Source: an uncultured Pseudoflavonifractor sp. (GTDB taxonomy: Bacteria > Bacillota > Clostridia > Oscillospirales > Oscillospiraceae). Taken from it: a stretch of 64,000 nucleotides of DNA. How positions within the stretch are numbered: position 1 is the stretch's first letter; every line of letters starts with the position of its first letter. The stretch spans positions 118,366-182,365 of the forward strand of contig CANPTT010000001.1 of assembly GCA_947577065.1 (NCBI GenBank), read 5' to 3'. Shown here one piece after another: positions 1-8,033 of this stretch. The translations under genes and the position numbers were made by a program. The notes under the pieces are model-generated. The model ran no database searches and was not told the origin of the DNA. It was given only the letters and a program-made list of their open reading frames with translations.

Positions 1-1
1 C

Positions 2-250
2 GACCATGTGAGTTATGCCGAGCTGGCTAAAAACCTGCTCTTTGGCTCCGGCGGCCCCGCCGACCAGTATTTCCTGCTGGCCGACTTTGAGAGCTACCGG
101 GCGGCCCAGGAGTTGGCGGGCAAGGTCTATCAGGACCCCACCGCCTGGAACCGGATGAGCCTTATCAACATTGCCCGTTCCGGTATCTTTGCCGCCGACC
201 GCTCGGTGGCCGAGTACGCCCAGAACATCTGGAAGGTACCCCACAAGTAA
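2..250 (+). CDS. glgP: Glycogen/maltodextrin phosphorylase, C-terminal fragment
   Basis: Only the last 82 or so residues are in the window; the frame is open to the left edge, so the gene starts outside. The tail carries the usual C-terminal pattern of family GT35 phosphorylases: a DQYF.LADFESY segment, then W.R...INIARSGIFAADR and EYAQNIW. These enzymes release glucose-1-phosphate from glycogen or maltodextrin using phosphate and PLP in the cytoplasm; the PLP lysine lies upstream and cannot be checked. A strong terminator follows within 20 bp, so this is the last gene of its transcript. The first GTG in frame is internal and is not a start. Confidence 0.88.
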   Translation, partial: DHVSYAELAKNLLFGSGGPADQYFLLADFESYRAAQELAGKVYQDPTAWNRMSLINIARSGIFAADRSVAEYAQNIWKVPHK

Positions 251-269
251 GAGATCCACAATATAAAAA

Positions 270-301
270 GGACCACGGCCAGTTGGCCGTGGTCCTTTTT
301 C
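270..301 (+). terminator. Rho-independent terminator of glgP
   Basis: An 11-bp perfect GC-rich stem (GGACCACGGCC / GGCCGTGGTCC) with an AGTT loop is followed by a T run. It lies 20 bp after the glgP stop. Confidence 0.9.
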
Positions 302-336
302 ATCAGAGAAAGGTTCCCCTCATTTTTACACAAAAT

Positions 337-403
337 ATGTAAAGGGAACTTGACATTCCAGGATAGATGTGATATCCTCTCAAATGTAAAGTTCGCTTTA
401 CAT
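337..403 (+). promoter_or_regulatory. Candidate operator: ATGTAAAG half-sites around the promoter
   Basis: ATGTAAAG occurs at 337-344 just upstream of the -35. The inverted pair ATGTAAAG-TTCG-CTTTACAT lies at 384-403, just downstream of the -10. Three identical 8-mers framing a promoter for a DNA-binding protein suggest autoregulation; the binding is inferred. Confidence 0.6.
350..378 (+). promoter_or_regulatory. Sigma-A-type promoter of the XRE regulator operon
   Basis: TTGACA at 350-355 and TATCCT at 373-378 are separated by 17 bp. The promoter lies between two copies of the ATGTAAAG half-site (see 337-403), so a protein bound there would be placed to repress it. Confidence 0.7.
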
Positions 404-426
404 GTAATCAGAAAGGAGGCGTCGCC

Positions 427-627
427 GTGACCAACCGCATCGCCCAGCTGCGAAAGCAGCGGCACATCTCCCAGGCGGAGCTGGCCGACAGCCTGGAGGT
501 GACGCGGCAGACCATCATCTCTCTGGAGAGCGGGCGGTATAACGCCTCCCTCCTGCTGGCCCACAAAATTGCCCGATACTTTGGTCTGACCATCGAAGAG
601 ATATTCCTATTTGAGGAGGGATCCTGA
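427..627 (+). CDS. Small XRE/Cro-family helix-turn-helix regulator
   Basis: This 66-residue protein is essentially a lone HTH_3 domain. The recognition region is around residues 13-40 (SQAELADSLEVTRQTI, then SLESGRYNAS), and the C-terminal IARYFGLTIEEIF helix is typical. It starts with GTG after a GAAAGGAGG ribosome site. It is one base short of overlapping the next gene (stop at 627, next start at 628), so the two are surely co-transcribed. Short regulators of this family often control a neighbouring membrane-protein gene and themselves. The inverted ATGTAAAG repeats at its promoter are the likely binding site. Signal and target genes are unknown. Confidence 0.9.
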   Translation: MTNRIAQLRKQRHISQAELADSLEVTRQTIISLESGRYNASLLLAHKIARYFGLTIEEIFLFEEGS

Positions 628-1089
628 ATGTTGATGAAGCTGATCCTCTGTGACGATGACTTCGAAAAATCCCTGAAGCTGCGCCGCTTGGCCGCCCTGG
701 CCTTTCTGGGTGTGGGACTTATCGGTTTTGCCTGCTATTTCCTGCTGGTCCCCGGCAGCTCCCTGTCCGACTATGCCCAGGGCTTTTATCTGGGCGCTGC
801 CGGCGGCATCACTGCCGGGGCGGTCATCCTGCTCTGCCGGGTCCAATACCTGCTGAGACACCCCCAAGCCCAAAGGAGGGCCAGGATCAAGGAGACCGAT
901 GAGCGGGAACGGACCGTTGTCCGCTCCGCCTTTCAGATGGCGGGAGTGGTGACCTTTTTTTCTGCCGCCGGAGCCCTGTTTGTGCTCCTCCCCTTCTCCG
1001 TTCACGCCTTCTGGGCCCTGTTTGTCGTCATCATTTTTTACTCCCTGGCCTTCTCCCTCTCCTACGGGATCCTGGAAAGGCGGCTCTGA
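628..1089 (+). CDS. Membrane protein partner of the XRE regulator
   Basis: The 153-residue protein has about four hydrophobic membrane segments in two pairs (roughly residues 22-42, 50-70, 105-125 and 127-147). A charged cytoplasmic stretch holds a TDERERTV motif near residue 90. This layout, with DERE between two pairs of helices, is like the DUF2178/DUF3796-type proteins commonly encoded next to small XRE regulators in Firmicutes. It follows the regulator with no gap, so translation is probably coupled. Function is unknown; a role in sensing or envelope stress is a guess from context only. Confidence 0.8.
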   Translation: MLMKLILCDDDFEKSLKLRRLAALAFLGVGLIGFACYFLLVPGSSLSDYAQGFYLGAAGGITAGAVILLCRVQYLLRHPQAQRRARIKETDERERTVVRSAFQMAGVVTFFSAAGALFVLLPFSVHAFWALFVVIIFYSLAFSLSYGILERRL

Positions 1090-1131
1090 ACACAAAGACG
1101 CCCCCCGGGCTTAAATCCGAGGGTGTGCTTT

Positions 1132-2418
1132 TCATATCTGGATCTGCGTGGAAACCGCCGCCCTGGTGTGCCGGACAGGCTGAGCGGGACCCTCCATCTG
1201 CACGCCCACCATACCCCCCGCCAAGGCGAAGGCCATTGTAAGGGCAACGGCGCCCAGCACCAGACCCCAGCGGAAGGGCATGGGACCGCTGAGACCCGGC
1301 GTGCCGGGGATCAGGCTCAGGCCGGGGTAGGCCTTGGGAATGGAGGCAGTTCTACTTTTTCCCTCGCCGTTCCGGAAACGCACCTTCCAGCGCCACCTGT
1401 TCTCCTTCCGCACCTCCAGGCCCTCCAAAGGGGTCAGGGCCATGTGGAGAAAGCTGCCGGGAAGGATACTCCCCCGCTCTATGTCGGCCATGGCCCGGCG
1501 GATATTGGCCTTGGCCAGCTCCCGTTCAGCCTGGTCCAGCCGCTCCCAGGTCAGGACCCGAAAGGCCCCGCTCTTGTGGGTAAACCGGTAGGGCTCCTGG
1601 CTGTTGACCTGGGCCAGGGCCACCCGCCACAGCTTCCCGGTCTCGGAGCGGATGTAGACCATCACTCCGGGCTGAAGAAGGCCCAGGACAGGAAAGATCA
1701 GGCAGAAAATGATGGCAAAAACCGCTATTATAGCTCCCAGGGAGGCAAAGATCAGGATCATGGAATCCTCCGGGATCCCCAGGATCAGGAGCAGGACCGC
1801 CAGGGCAAGCTCCGGAAACATGGCCAGCAGCACGCTTGCTTTCAAGGGCCTGACCCACTGCTGCTTGGCCGTGTAGAGTTCCCCCCTCCCCCCGATCTCC
1901 CGGTTCTCCTGCTGGGCCTGCTGGGCCAGGACCTCCATCCGCTCCGGGTTTACATAACTTTCAAGCCCCCGGCGGCAGGCCAGGGCGCCGAAAAGGCTGA
2001 AGAGGATGGGCAGGAGGAAAAAGACCGGCTCCGCCATGACCCCGTAGGGGAAGGTCAGAAAGAGGGAGAGCCCCGTGGAGACGACCAGGGAGCAGGCCAG
2101 GATGACGGCAAAGGCGTAGCTCCCTCTCCGGGCTCCGCGGAGCAGCCGATAGCCCTTTCGGGCCGCAAAGGGGATCAGCAGGGCCAGCCAACCTGAGACA
2201 AAGCCAAAATAGCCTGTAGCAAGGGTTGGCAGCGCGCCCACAAGGGCTCCCAAAAGGGCGCCCAGGCCTCCCCTCCCATAGCCTCCGGAGGCCTCCGGCC
2301 CCTGGGCGATGGGTTGAGACGCATTGTATTCCGGAGCAGAGATCCTCCCCTCCCCCGTCTTTGACGACAGATCCCAGGGGTCGTCCCCGGTATGGCTTTG
2401 ACGATTCCAATCATTCAT
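1132..2418 (-). CDS. Uncharacterised multi-pass membrane protein
   Basis: This 428-residue protein has a polar, glycine-rich N-terminal tail of about 45 residues, several hydrophobic helices between residues 50 and 140, a soluble charged stretch with a YTAKQQWVRP segment, another group of helices near residues 195-250, and a soluble C-terminal domain of about 120 residues ending with one helix. I do not recognise a family. The start is supported by GGGAGGG seven bases upstream. It lies downstream of the RNase J gene on the same strand with a hairpin in between, so it is probably separately expressed or read through at a low level. Confidence 0.72.
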   Translation of the reverse strand: MNDWNRQSHTGDDPWDLSSKTGEGRISAPEYNASQPIAQGPEASGGYGRGGLGALLGALVGALPTLATGYFGFVSGWLALLIPFAARKGYRLLRGARRGSYAFAVILACSLVVSTGLSLFLTFPYGVMAEPVFFLLPILFSLFGALACRRGLESYVNPERMEVLAQQAQQENREIGGRGELYTAKQQWVRPLKASVLLAMFPELALAVLLLILGIPEDSMILIFASLGAIIAVFAIIFCLIFPVLGLLQPGVMVYIRSETGKLWRVALAQVNSQEPYRFTHKSGAFRVLTWERLDQAERELAKANIRRAMADIERGSILPGSFLHMALTPLEGLEVRKENRWRWKVRFRNGEGKSRTASIPKAYPGLSLIPGTPGLSGPMPFRWGLVLGAVALTMAFALAGGMVGVQMEGPAQPVRHTRAAVSTQIQI

Positions 2419-2491
2419 GTCGACGCCCTCCCAAAGGAGTGATATATGTGCCTATCTTACTCTATTTTTTTCCGGAGAGCAATAGAAAAAA

Positions 2492-2522
2492 GCGCGCTGC
2501 GGAAAGAAATACCACGGCGCGC
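2492..2522 (-). terminator. Hairpin terminator after RNase J
   Basis: On the minus strand a GCGCGC-anchored imperfect stem is followed by a T run at 2486-2491, directly after the RNase J stop. Confidence 0.7.
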
Positions 2523-2529
2523 CTTTTTA

Positions 2530-4188
2530 TTACACTTCCATAATAACGGGGAGGATCATGGGATTGCGCTTGGTCTTTTTGAAAAGATAGGCGCTCAAAT
2601 CATCCCGAATGTCACCCTTGATGGCGTTCCAATCCCAACGGTTGGCCCGTTGACTCTTTTCCAGGCTTTCCAGCGCCACCGTTTTCAACTCCTCCATCAG
2701 GCCCTCGGACTCTTTGACATAGATAAAGCCCCGGGTGATAATGTCGGGCCCGGAGAGAAGCCCGCCGTCATCGGCAGAGACGGAACAAACCACTACGATC
2801 ATGCCGTCCTCGGCCAGATGTTTCCGGTCCCGAAGGACCACGGCTCCCACATCGCCTACGCCATAGCCGTCCACAAAGACCCGGCCCGCGGGGACGGTCC
2901 CATTGACACGGGCGGCATTGTGGCTTATTTCAATGACCTTGCCAATGTCGGAGATGACAATATTTCGGGGATCCATTCCCATCTCCTGGGCCAGCTTGGA
3001 GTGGACCTTCAAATGCCGCTGCTCCCCGTGAACGGGGATAAAGAACCGGGGCTTCAGGAGGGCGTGGATGATCTTCAGCTCATCGGCGCAGGCATGGCCG
3101 GACACATGGAGCTCACCCTGGCGCTCGTCCACCACCTCGGCCCCCTTGCGGTAAAGCTCGTTGACTACGCTGCCGATGGCGTTTTCGTTTCCGGGGATGG
3201 CCGAGGCGGAGAAGATCACCCGATCTCCGGCCTGGATCTCGATCTGCCGGTGGGTGTTGAACGCCATGCGGGTCATGGCGGACATAGTCTCGCCCTGGCT
3301 GCCGGTGGTGACCACACAAACCTTATTTTTGGGTAGGCCCTTAATTTGACTTATGTCAACCAAAATCCCCGCCGGGATACTCATGTATCCCAGTTCTGTC
3401 GAGACCTTGATCGCATTCTCCATGCTGCGGCCGGTGATGGCTACCTTACGGCCGTATTTGGCCGCCACCGAGATGATCTGCTGGATTCGGTCCACATTGG
3501 AGGCAAAGGTAGCAATAATGATCCGCTCCTCGCAGCCCCGAAAGAGGGCGTCAAAGGAAGCGCCTACACTGCGCTCGGACTTGGTGTAGCCGGGGCGCTC
3601 CACATTGGTGGAGTCACACAGAAGGGCCAGGACTCCGTCCTTGCCCAGCTGGCCCAGACGGGCAAGATCGATCATGCCGCCGGAAACGGGGGTAGTGTCG
3701 ATTTTAAAATCGCCGGTATGGACGCACACCCCGATGGGAGTACGGATGGCAAAGGCCACCGCGTCGGCAATGGAATGGTTCACATGGATAAACTCCACCC
3801 CAAACCGACCGGCCTTGACCGTCTCCCCTGCCTCGCAGGTAATAAGGCGGGTCTTGCCCAGCAGGTGGTGCTCCTCCAGCTTCAGCTTGATGAGTCCTGC
3901 CGACATCCGAGTGGCGTAGACAGGAACGTTCAGTTCCCGCAGAAGATACGGAAGGGAGCCGATGTGGTCCTCATGCCCGTGGGTGATGAAGATCCCCCGG
4001 ATCTTGTCCCGGTTTTTGATAAGGTAGGTAAAGTCGGGAATGACCACGTCAATACCGTACATATCGTTGTCGGGAAAACCCATACCGGCGTCCACCACAA
4101 TGATGTCGTTGCCATACTCATAGACGGTCATGTTTTTGCCGATCTCATTAAGACCGCCAAGTGAAATAATTTTTAATTTTTCTGCCAT
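2530..4188 (-). CDS. rnjA: Ribonuclease J
   Basis: At 552 residues this is full length for RNase J, the Firmicute 5'-3' exonuclease/endonuclease for mRNA decay and rRNA maturation. The metallo-beta-lactamase signature HGHEDHIG is near residue 73, followed by the VHTGDFKID segment. The beta-CASP part includes LLCDSTNVERPG and the C-terminal HVSGHA and PVHGEQRHL motifs. The N-terminus (LKIISLGGLNEIGKNM) is typical of the family. Its 5' untranslated region appears to be about 200 bases long and able to fold. An A-rich stretch of TATACT-like boxes near 4402-4432 is the likely promoter area on the minus strand. Whether this is RNase J1 or J2 cannot be told. Confidence 0.95.
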   Translation of the reverse strand: MAEKLKIISLGGLNEIGKNMTVYEYGNDIIVVDAGMGFPDNDMYGIDVVIPDFTYLIKNRDKIRGIFITHGHEDHIGSLPYLLRELNVPVYATRMSAGLIKLKLEEHHLLGKTRLITCEAGETVKAGRFGVEFIHVNHSIADAVAFAIRTPIGVCVHTGDFKIDTTPVSGGMIDLARLGQLGKDGVLALLCDSTNVERPGYTKSERSVGASFDALFRGCEERIIIATFASNVDRIQQIISVAAKYGRKVAITGRSMENAIKVSTELGYMSIPAGILVDISQIKGLPKNKVCVVTTGSQGETMSAMTRMAFNTHRQIEIQAGDRVIFSASAIPGNENAIGSVVNELYRKGAEVVDERQGELHVSGHACADELKIIHALLKPRFFIPVHGEQRHLKVHSKLAQEMGMDPRNIVISDIGKVIEISHNAARVNGTVPAGRVFVDGYGVGDVGAVVLRDRKHLAEDGMIVVVCSVSADDGGLLSGPDIITRGFIYVKESEGLMEELKTVALESLEKSQRANRWDWNAIKGDIRDDLSAYLFKKTKRNPMILPVIMEV

Positions 4189-4610
4189 TTGTTGTTAATT
4201 ACACTCCTTCTTCTTCGCACAATACAGGGACTTTTTTGTTGGTATGTAGGACAGAAGCGTGACAAAACAAGGCCAGTGGGCCCACTCTGTACTATCCCGC
4301 CCTGTATCGCCGGATAGCTGAGTAGCCCCCCTCGCCGGGGTTCCTCTGTCCTGGATCGCTTATCATAAGCGCTGACGCGCATAAAGCCGTTGGAAATGGA
4401 ACACGGTTAGTATAGTATAGCACGTTCGGGTGGAAAAGTATACCATAAAAAAGGAAAAAGTGGACCAGAAATGAAACGGAGGTCTGGGCAGATTGCCGCC
4501 AAAGCCAACCAAATATTGTCAGAAAAGCTTTACTTTTTCTTTATATCCTCGAAAAGAATCCTTGAAGATCATTTGATATACTTGCCTCACCAAAAGCGAG
4601 GAGGCAGAAT
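4189..4610. other. Divergent intergenic region between rnjA and the ABC operon
   Basis: No gene is supported here. The left two thirds would be the rnjA leader: on the minus strand it contains small hairpins such as CGCTTA-TGA-TAAGCG. TATACT/TATACC boxes lie at about 4405-4445. The right end holds the ribosome site AGGAGG of the ABC operon and a TATACT box at 4577-4582 without a convincing -35. Confidence 0.5.
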
Positions 4611-5378
4611 ATGGAACCAATCTTGAGCGTACAAGGGCTGCAAAAAATTTACGGCGGAAAAGGAAATCGGACGCAGGCTTTACGCGGTCTGGACTTCAAG
4701 GTCTTTCCCGGAGAGTTCGTGGGAGTCATGGGGCCGTCGGGCAGCGGGAAGACCACCCTTTTAAATTGCATCTCCACCATTGACTCCCCCTCCGCCGGAT
4801 CCATCCTGGTCGAGGGGGCGGAATTGACCCGCCTAAAGGGGAAGTCCCTGAGCCGATTTCGGCGGGAGCGGCTGGGATTTATCTTTCAGGACTGCAATTT
4901 GCTGGACACTTTGACGGGACTGGAGAATATTTCCCTGGCCCTCACCATCGGCGGGGCGGAGTCCCGCTCGGTAGAAAAGCGGGCCCGGGAGGCAGCCAGG
5001 CTCCTGGGAGTAGAGGAGGTGCTGGACAAGTTTCCTTACCAGATGTCCGGCGGACAACAACAGCGGGTTGCGGCAGCCCGGGCCATGGTGACCCAGCCCG
5101 CCCTTATCTTTGCCGACGAGCCGACCGGAGCGCTGGACTCCAAGTCTACCGGGATGCTGCTGGGACAGCTGGACAAGCTCAACCGGGAGGAGGGAGCCAC
5201 CATCCTGTTGGTGACCCATGACGCCTTCACCGCCTCCTGGTGCAAACGGATCCTGTTCCTTCAGGACGGAGAGCTTTATAAAGAACTCCACCGGAACGGG
5301 GCAGACAGAAAGACCTTTTTCCGGGAGATATTGGCGGTGGTAAGTGAACTGGGAGGTGAGAGCGAAAATGTCCTGTAA
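4611..5378 (+). CDS. ABC transporter ATPase, BceA-like
   Basis: This 255-residue ATPase has a Walker A GPSGSGKTTL near residue 43, the signature MSGGQQQRVAAARA near residue 147 and a Walker B ALIFADEPTGALD. It belongs to the MacB/BceA class that drives Bce-type permeases in resistance to or sensing of peptide antibiotics in Firmicutes. It overlaps the permease gene by 11 bases, indicating one operon and coupled translation. The AGGAGG site lies seven bases upstream of the ATG. The two-component system that usually accompanies bceAB is not next to it here, so its regulation is not evident. The substrate cannot be read from sequence. Confidence 0.9.
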   Translation: MEPILSVQGLQKIYGGKGNRTQALRGLDFKVFPGEFVGVMGPSGSGKTTLLNCISTIDSPSAGSILVEGAELTRLKGKSLSRFRRERLGFIFQDCNLLDTLTGLENISLALTIGGAESRSVEKRAREAARLLGVEEVLDKFPYQMSGGQQQRVAAARAMVTQPALIFADEPTGALDSKSTGMLLGQLDKLNREEGATILLVTHDAFTASWCKRILFLQDGELYKELHRNGADRKTFFREILAVVSELGGESENVL

Positions 5379-7221
5379 GCTGGCTCTTCGGAACGTGCGG
5401 CGGAGCATCCGGGACTACGCCGTCTATTTTCTCACCCTCACCTTTGGAGTGTGTCTGTTTTATACCTTCAACTCTCTGGGAGACCAGAGCGTGATGAGGT
5501 TTCTTGCCCAGAACCAGAACAGTATGGTGGAGAGTATTTTTATCCTTATGGGCGTATTCTCCGCCTTCGTGGTCGTGGTACTGGCCGGGCTTATCCTCTA
5601 CGCCAACCAATTTTTGATGAAGCGGCGGAAACGGGAGTTGGGGACCTACTTTCTGCTGGGGATGAGCGCTGGAAAGGTCTCCCGGCTCATGATATTTGAG
5701 ACGCTGCTCATCGGACTCGGAGCTCTTGGAACCGGGATCTTGCTGGGAGCGCTGGCCTCCTGGGGGCTGGACAAGCTGACCATCGCCATGTTTTTGGCCA
5801 CCCCCGGGAATATTTTTTCCTTCTCCCTCTCCTTTGGGGCCGTGGGGAAAACCGTTCTCTATTTCGGATGTATTTTTCTGGTGGTGACCCTCTTTACCGG
5901 TGTCAGCGTCTCCCAATCCCGGCTCATCGACCTCATCCGCTCCGGGCGGACCAATGAGGAGATCGCCCAGCGACCCTTGGCGCTGGCGGTAGCTCTGTTT
6001 TTGCTGGGGTGCGTATCCTTGGGGACGGCCTATGCCATTCTGCTGGTCCGGGGGCTGCTCCGCATTGACCTTCTTTGGTTCGTTATGCTGGGGCTGGGGA
6101 CCTTGGGGACCTTCCTCATCTTTCGGTCCCTGTCCGGGTTTTTGCTGCGCCTGACCCAGGGACACCCCGGATATTATAAGGGTCTCAATATGTTTGTCCT
6201 TCGCCAGTGGAGCGGAAAGGTACACACCAACTGCGCGGCGAATACGGTCATCTCCATCCTTCTTCTGCTGGCTATCGGGGTGACCGCCTGCTCGGTGGGG
6301 CTCAACGACACCATCACCGCCACGGTGGGAGGACAGACCCCCTATGACTTGACGGTGCTCAACTACGGGCGGGAGGGCATTTATGAGGAAGCGGACGTGG
6401 CGGAACTGTTCCGGAATATCGGTGTGGACCCCGACGCCTGCTTTTCCAGTGTGGAAGGCGTAACGGTCTACTACAACGACCCTGAGATCACCGGAATGCC
6501 CGCCGCCGGGTACTATGCGGCGGTGGCCCTCAGCGACTACAACCGGCTCATGGCGGGCCGAGGCCTGGAGGGGCTGGCGGACCTGGAAAAGCCTATCCGC
6601 ACCCCCAACGCCATCGTCAACGGTCCCGCCGCCGACGGGGTGGCTGTCGTGCCCGACGAAATGCTTCCCCTGCTGACCCCGCGGCGGCAGATGGTGAACA
6701 TTTGCTACGCCGGGAACGCCGTTCAGGTGGACGATATGGTCCGTATGGCTCTGGATGAATCGGAGGACTTTTCGGCCGGGCTGGACATTATGATGAATTA
6801 TAAGCTGGATAACTACTACGACCTAATGGGGGCCAAAATTTTAGTGCTCTATATGGGGCTTTATCTGGGGCTGGTGTTCCTGGTCACCGCCGCCGCTATT
6901 CTGGCGCTCCAGCAACTGAGTCAGGCCGCCGACAATGCCCAGCGGTATCAGCTCCTCTCCAAGCTGGGAGCTCCCGAGAGCATGCGCCGGGGAGCCTTGG
7001 TACGGCAGGTGGCTCTGGCGTTTCTGCTGCCCCTGGCTCTGGGCGTCATTCACGCCTTTGTGGGCATGAAGGCCGCCAATGAGGTCATCCATGTGATGGG
7101 GCATGTGGACTCGGTCCACTCCAGCCTGCTCACCGCCCTATTCCTGCTGGTCATCTACGGGGGGTACTTTATCGCCACCTGCATGGGAGCCTGGCGGGCC
7201 GTCCGGGAGGGAAAAATATAA
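5368..7221 (+). CDS. ABC transporter permease, BceB/FtsX type
   Basis: The 617-residue permease has the Bce layout of ten helices, with a long extracellular domain (about residues 305-480, from NDTITATVGG onward) between helices seven and eight. The N-terminus CKLALRNVRRSIRDYAVYFLTL is typical. I chose the ATG at 5368 because GGGAGGTG sits seven bases upstream; an ATG 24 bases earlier lacks a ribosome site and would lie further inside the ATPase gene. Bce-type permeases bind lipid II-cycle complexes of peptide antibiotics and pass the signal to a BceS kinase; that partner is absent from the window. A strong terminator ends the operon. Confidence 0.88.
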   Translation: MSCKLALRNVRRSIRDYAVYFLTLTFGVCLFYTFNSLGDQSVMRFLAQNQNSMVESIFILMGVFSAFVVVVLAGLILYANQFLMKRRKRELGTYFLLGMSAGKVSRLMIFETLLIGLGALGTGILLGALASWGLDKLTIAMFLATPGNIFSFSLSFGAVGKTVLYFGCIFLVVTLFTGVSVSQSRLIDLIRSGRTNEEIAQRPLALAVALFLLGCVSLGTAYAILLVRGLLRIDLLWFVMLGLGTLGTFLIFRSLSGFLLRLTQGHPGYYKGLNMFVLRQWSGKVHTNCAANTVISILLLLAIGVTACSVGLNDTITATVGGQTPYDLTVLNYGREGIYEEADVAELFRNIGVDPDACFSSVEGVTVYYNDPEITGMPAAGYYAAVALSDYNRLMAGRGLEGLADLEKPIRTPNAIVNGPAADGVAVVPDEMLPLLTPRRQMVNICYAGNAVQVDDMVRMALDESEDFSAGLDIMMNYKLDNYYDLMGAKILVLYMGLYLGLVFLVTAAAILALQQLSQAADNAQRYQLLSKLGAPESMRRGALVRQVALAFLLPLALGVIHAFVGMKAANEVIHVMGHVDSVHSSLLTALFLLVIYGGYFIATCMGAWRAVREGKI

Positions 7222-7265
7222 GGAAGGAAGCCGCCCCGGCCAGACCCGGCGGCTTCCTTCCTTTT
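7222..7265 (+). terminator. Terminator of the BceAB-like operon
   Basis: A 14-bp perfect stem (GGAAGGAAGCCGCC and its complement) is followed by TTTT. It begins one base after the permease stop. Confidence 0.88.
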
Positions 7266-7327
7266 CGCCTTTCTTTGTTCTATGTCTTTGCCGGGACCTG
7301 TCATCATAAAAAGGCGGGGGTATCATC

Positions 7328-7882
7328 CTATTTTCCATGCCATGGCGCTACCCCGTTCTTCCCTCCCATATAATCCATCAGCGCCTGAGCCATCTTCTCC
7401 GGAGACTCCCTGCATCCATCCCGGAGCCAGATAAGCATGGAGTTAAACCCAGCCCCAGCCAAAAAATAGAGCTTGTAGCGCTCAATGGAGCTCAGGGGCA
7501 TATCCCCCGCCACACATTCATTTGTCAGGTTGATGACACGAAGCAGAAGGGTCGCATACCCCCGGTCCACCAGCAGAAGAATATTCTCCCGGTGCTCTCC
7601 CATGACCCGAAAAAAACGGATCCCATACTCCAGTTCCCAAATACTCCGGTCCGCTCCCCGTGCCTCGTCATAGGCCACCTCCCAGTGCATGATGCCGCCC
7701 AGGTAGAAATCCACGATCTCCCACTTGGATGCAAATTTCCGGTAAAAGGCCATGCGGGAAACACCCGCCCTCCGGGTGATCTCTGTGATGGAAATATTCC
7801 CATCCTCCTTCTCCCGCAGCAGTTCCAGGTATGCATTGACGATCCTGTGGCGCAGGACTTCCGGCTGTCGAACCTCGTCCAT
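7328..7882 (-). CDS. TetR/AcrR-family regulator
   Basis: This 184-residue protein has an N-terminal TetR helix-turn-helix at about residues 10-52 (ISITEITRRAGVSRMAFYRKFASKWEI) and a variable helical C-terminal ligand domain. It is divergent from the exported flavin reductase at 8034. A 10-bp inverted repeat lies between the two starts, so it probably represses itself and that gene. It converges with the BceAB-like operon, which is a less likely target. The ligand is unknown. Confidence 0.88.
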   Translation of the reverse strand: MDEVRQPEVLRHRIVNAYLELLREKEDGNISITEITRRAGVSRMAFYRKFASKWEIVDFYLGGIMHWEVAYDEARGADRSIWELEYGIRFFRVMGEHRENILLLVDRGYATLLLRVINLTNECVAGDMPLSSIERYKLYFLAGAGFNSMLIWLRDGCRESPEKMAQALMDYMGGKNGVAPWHGK

Positions 7883-7898
7883 AGCTCCTCCTTGTTTT

Positions 7899-7925
7899 TG
7901 TTACAAAACCTTTATTTTTGCAACA
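7899..7925. promoter_or_regulatory. Candidate TetR operator
   Basis: TGTTACAAAA (7899-7908) and TTTTGCAACA (7916-7925) form a 10-bp inverted repeat with one mismatch and a 7-base spacer. This is the size usual for TetR dimers. It lies 17 bp upstream of the tetR start and just before the promoter of the divergent reductase. Confidence 0.6.
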
Positions 7926-7935
7926 CACCCAAATA

Positions 7936-7964
7936 TTGTTTTTCGACTGCGCATCCTTTATATT
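7936..7964 (+). promoter_or_regulatory. Promoter of the Tat-exported flavin reductase
   Basis: TTGTTT (7936-7941) and TATATT (7959-7964) are 17 bp apart, with the putative TetR operator 10 bp upstream. Confidence 0.6.
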
Positions 7965-8033
7965 TATGATATCGTACAGGGAAAAAGCTGTCAATCCAAT
8001 TCGTCAATTTTTTGTCAGAAAGGATGAATAAAC

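Noticed and set aside
4611..7221. A full bacitracin-type resistance module
   Set aside because: ATPase and permease are present but no BceRS-type sensor kinase or response regulator lies nearby, so only the transporter is claimed.
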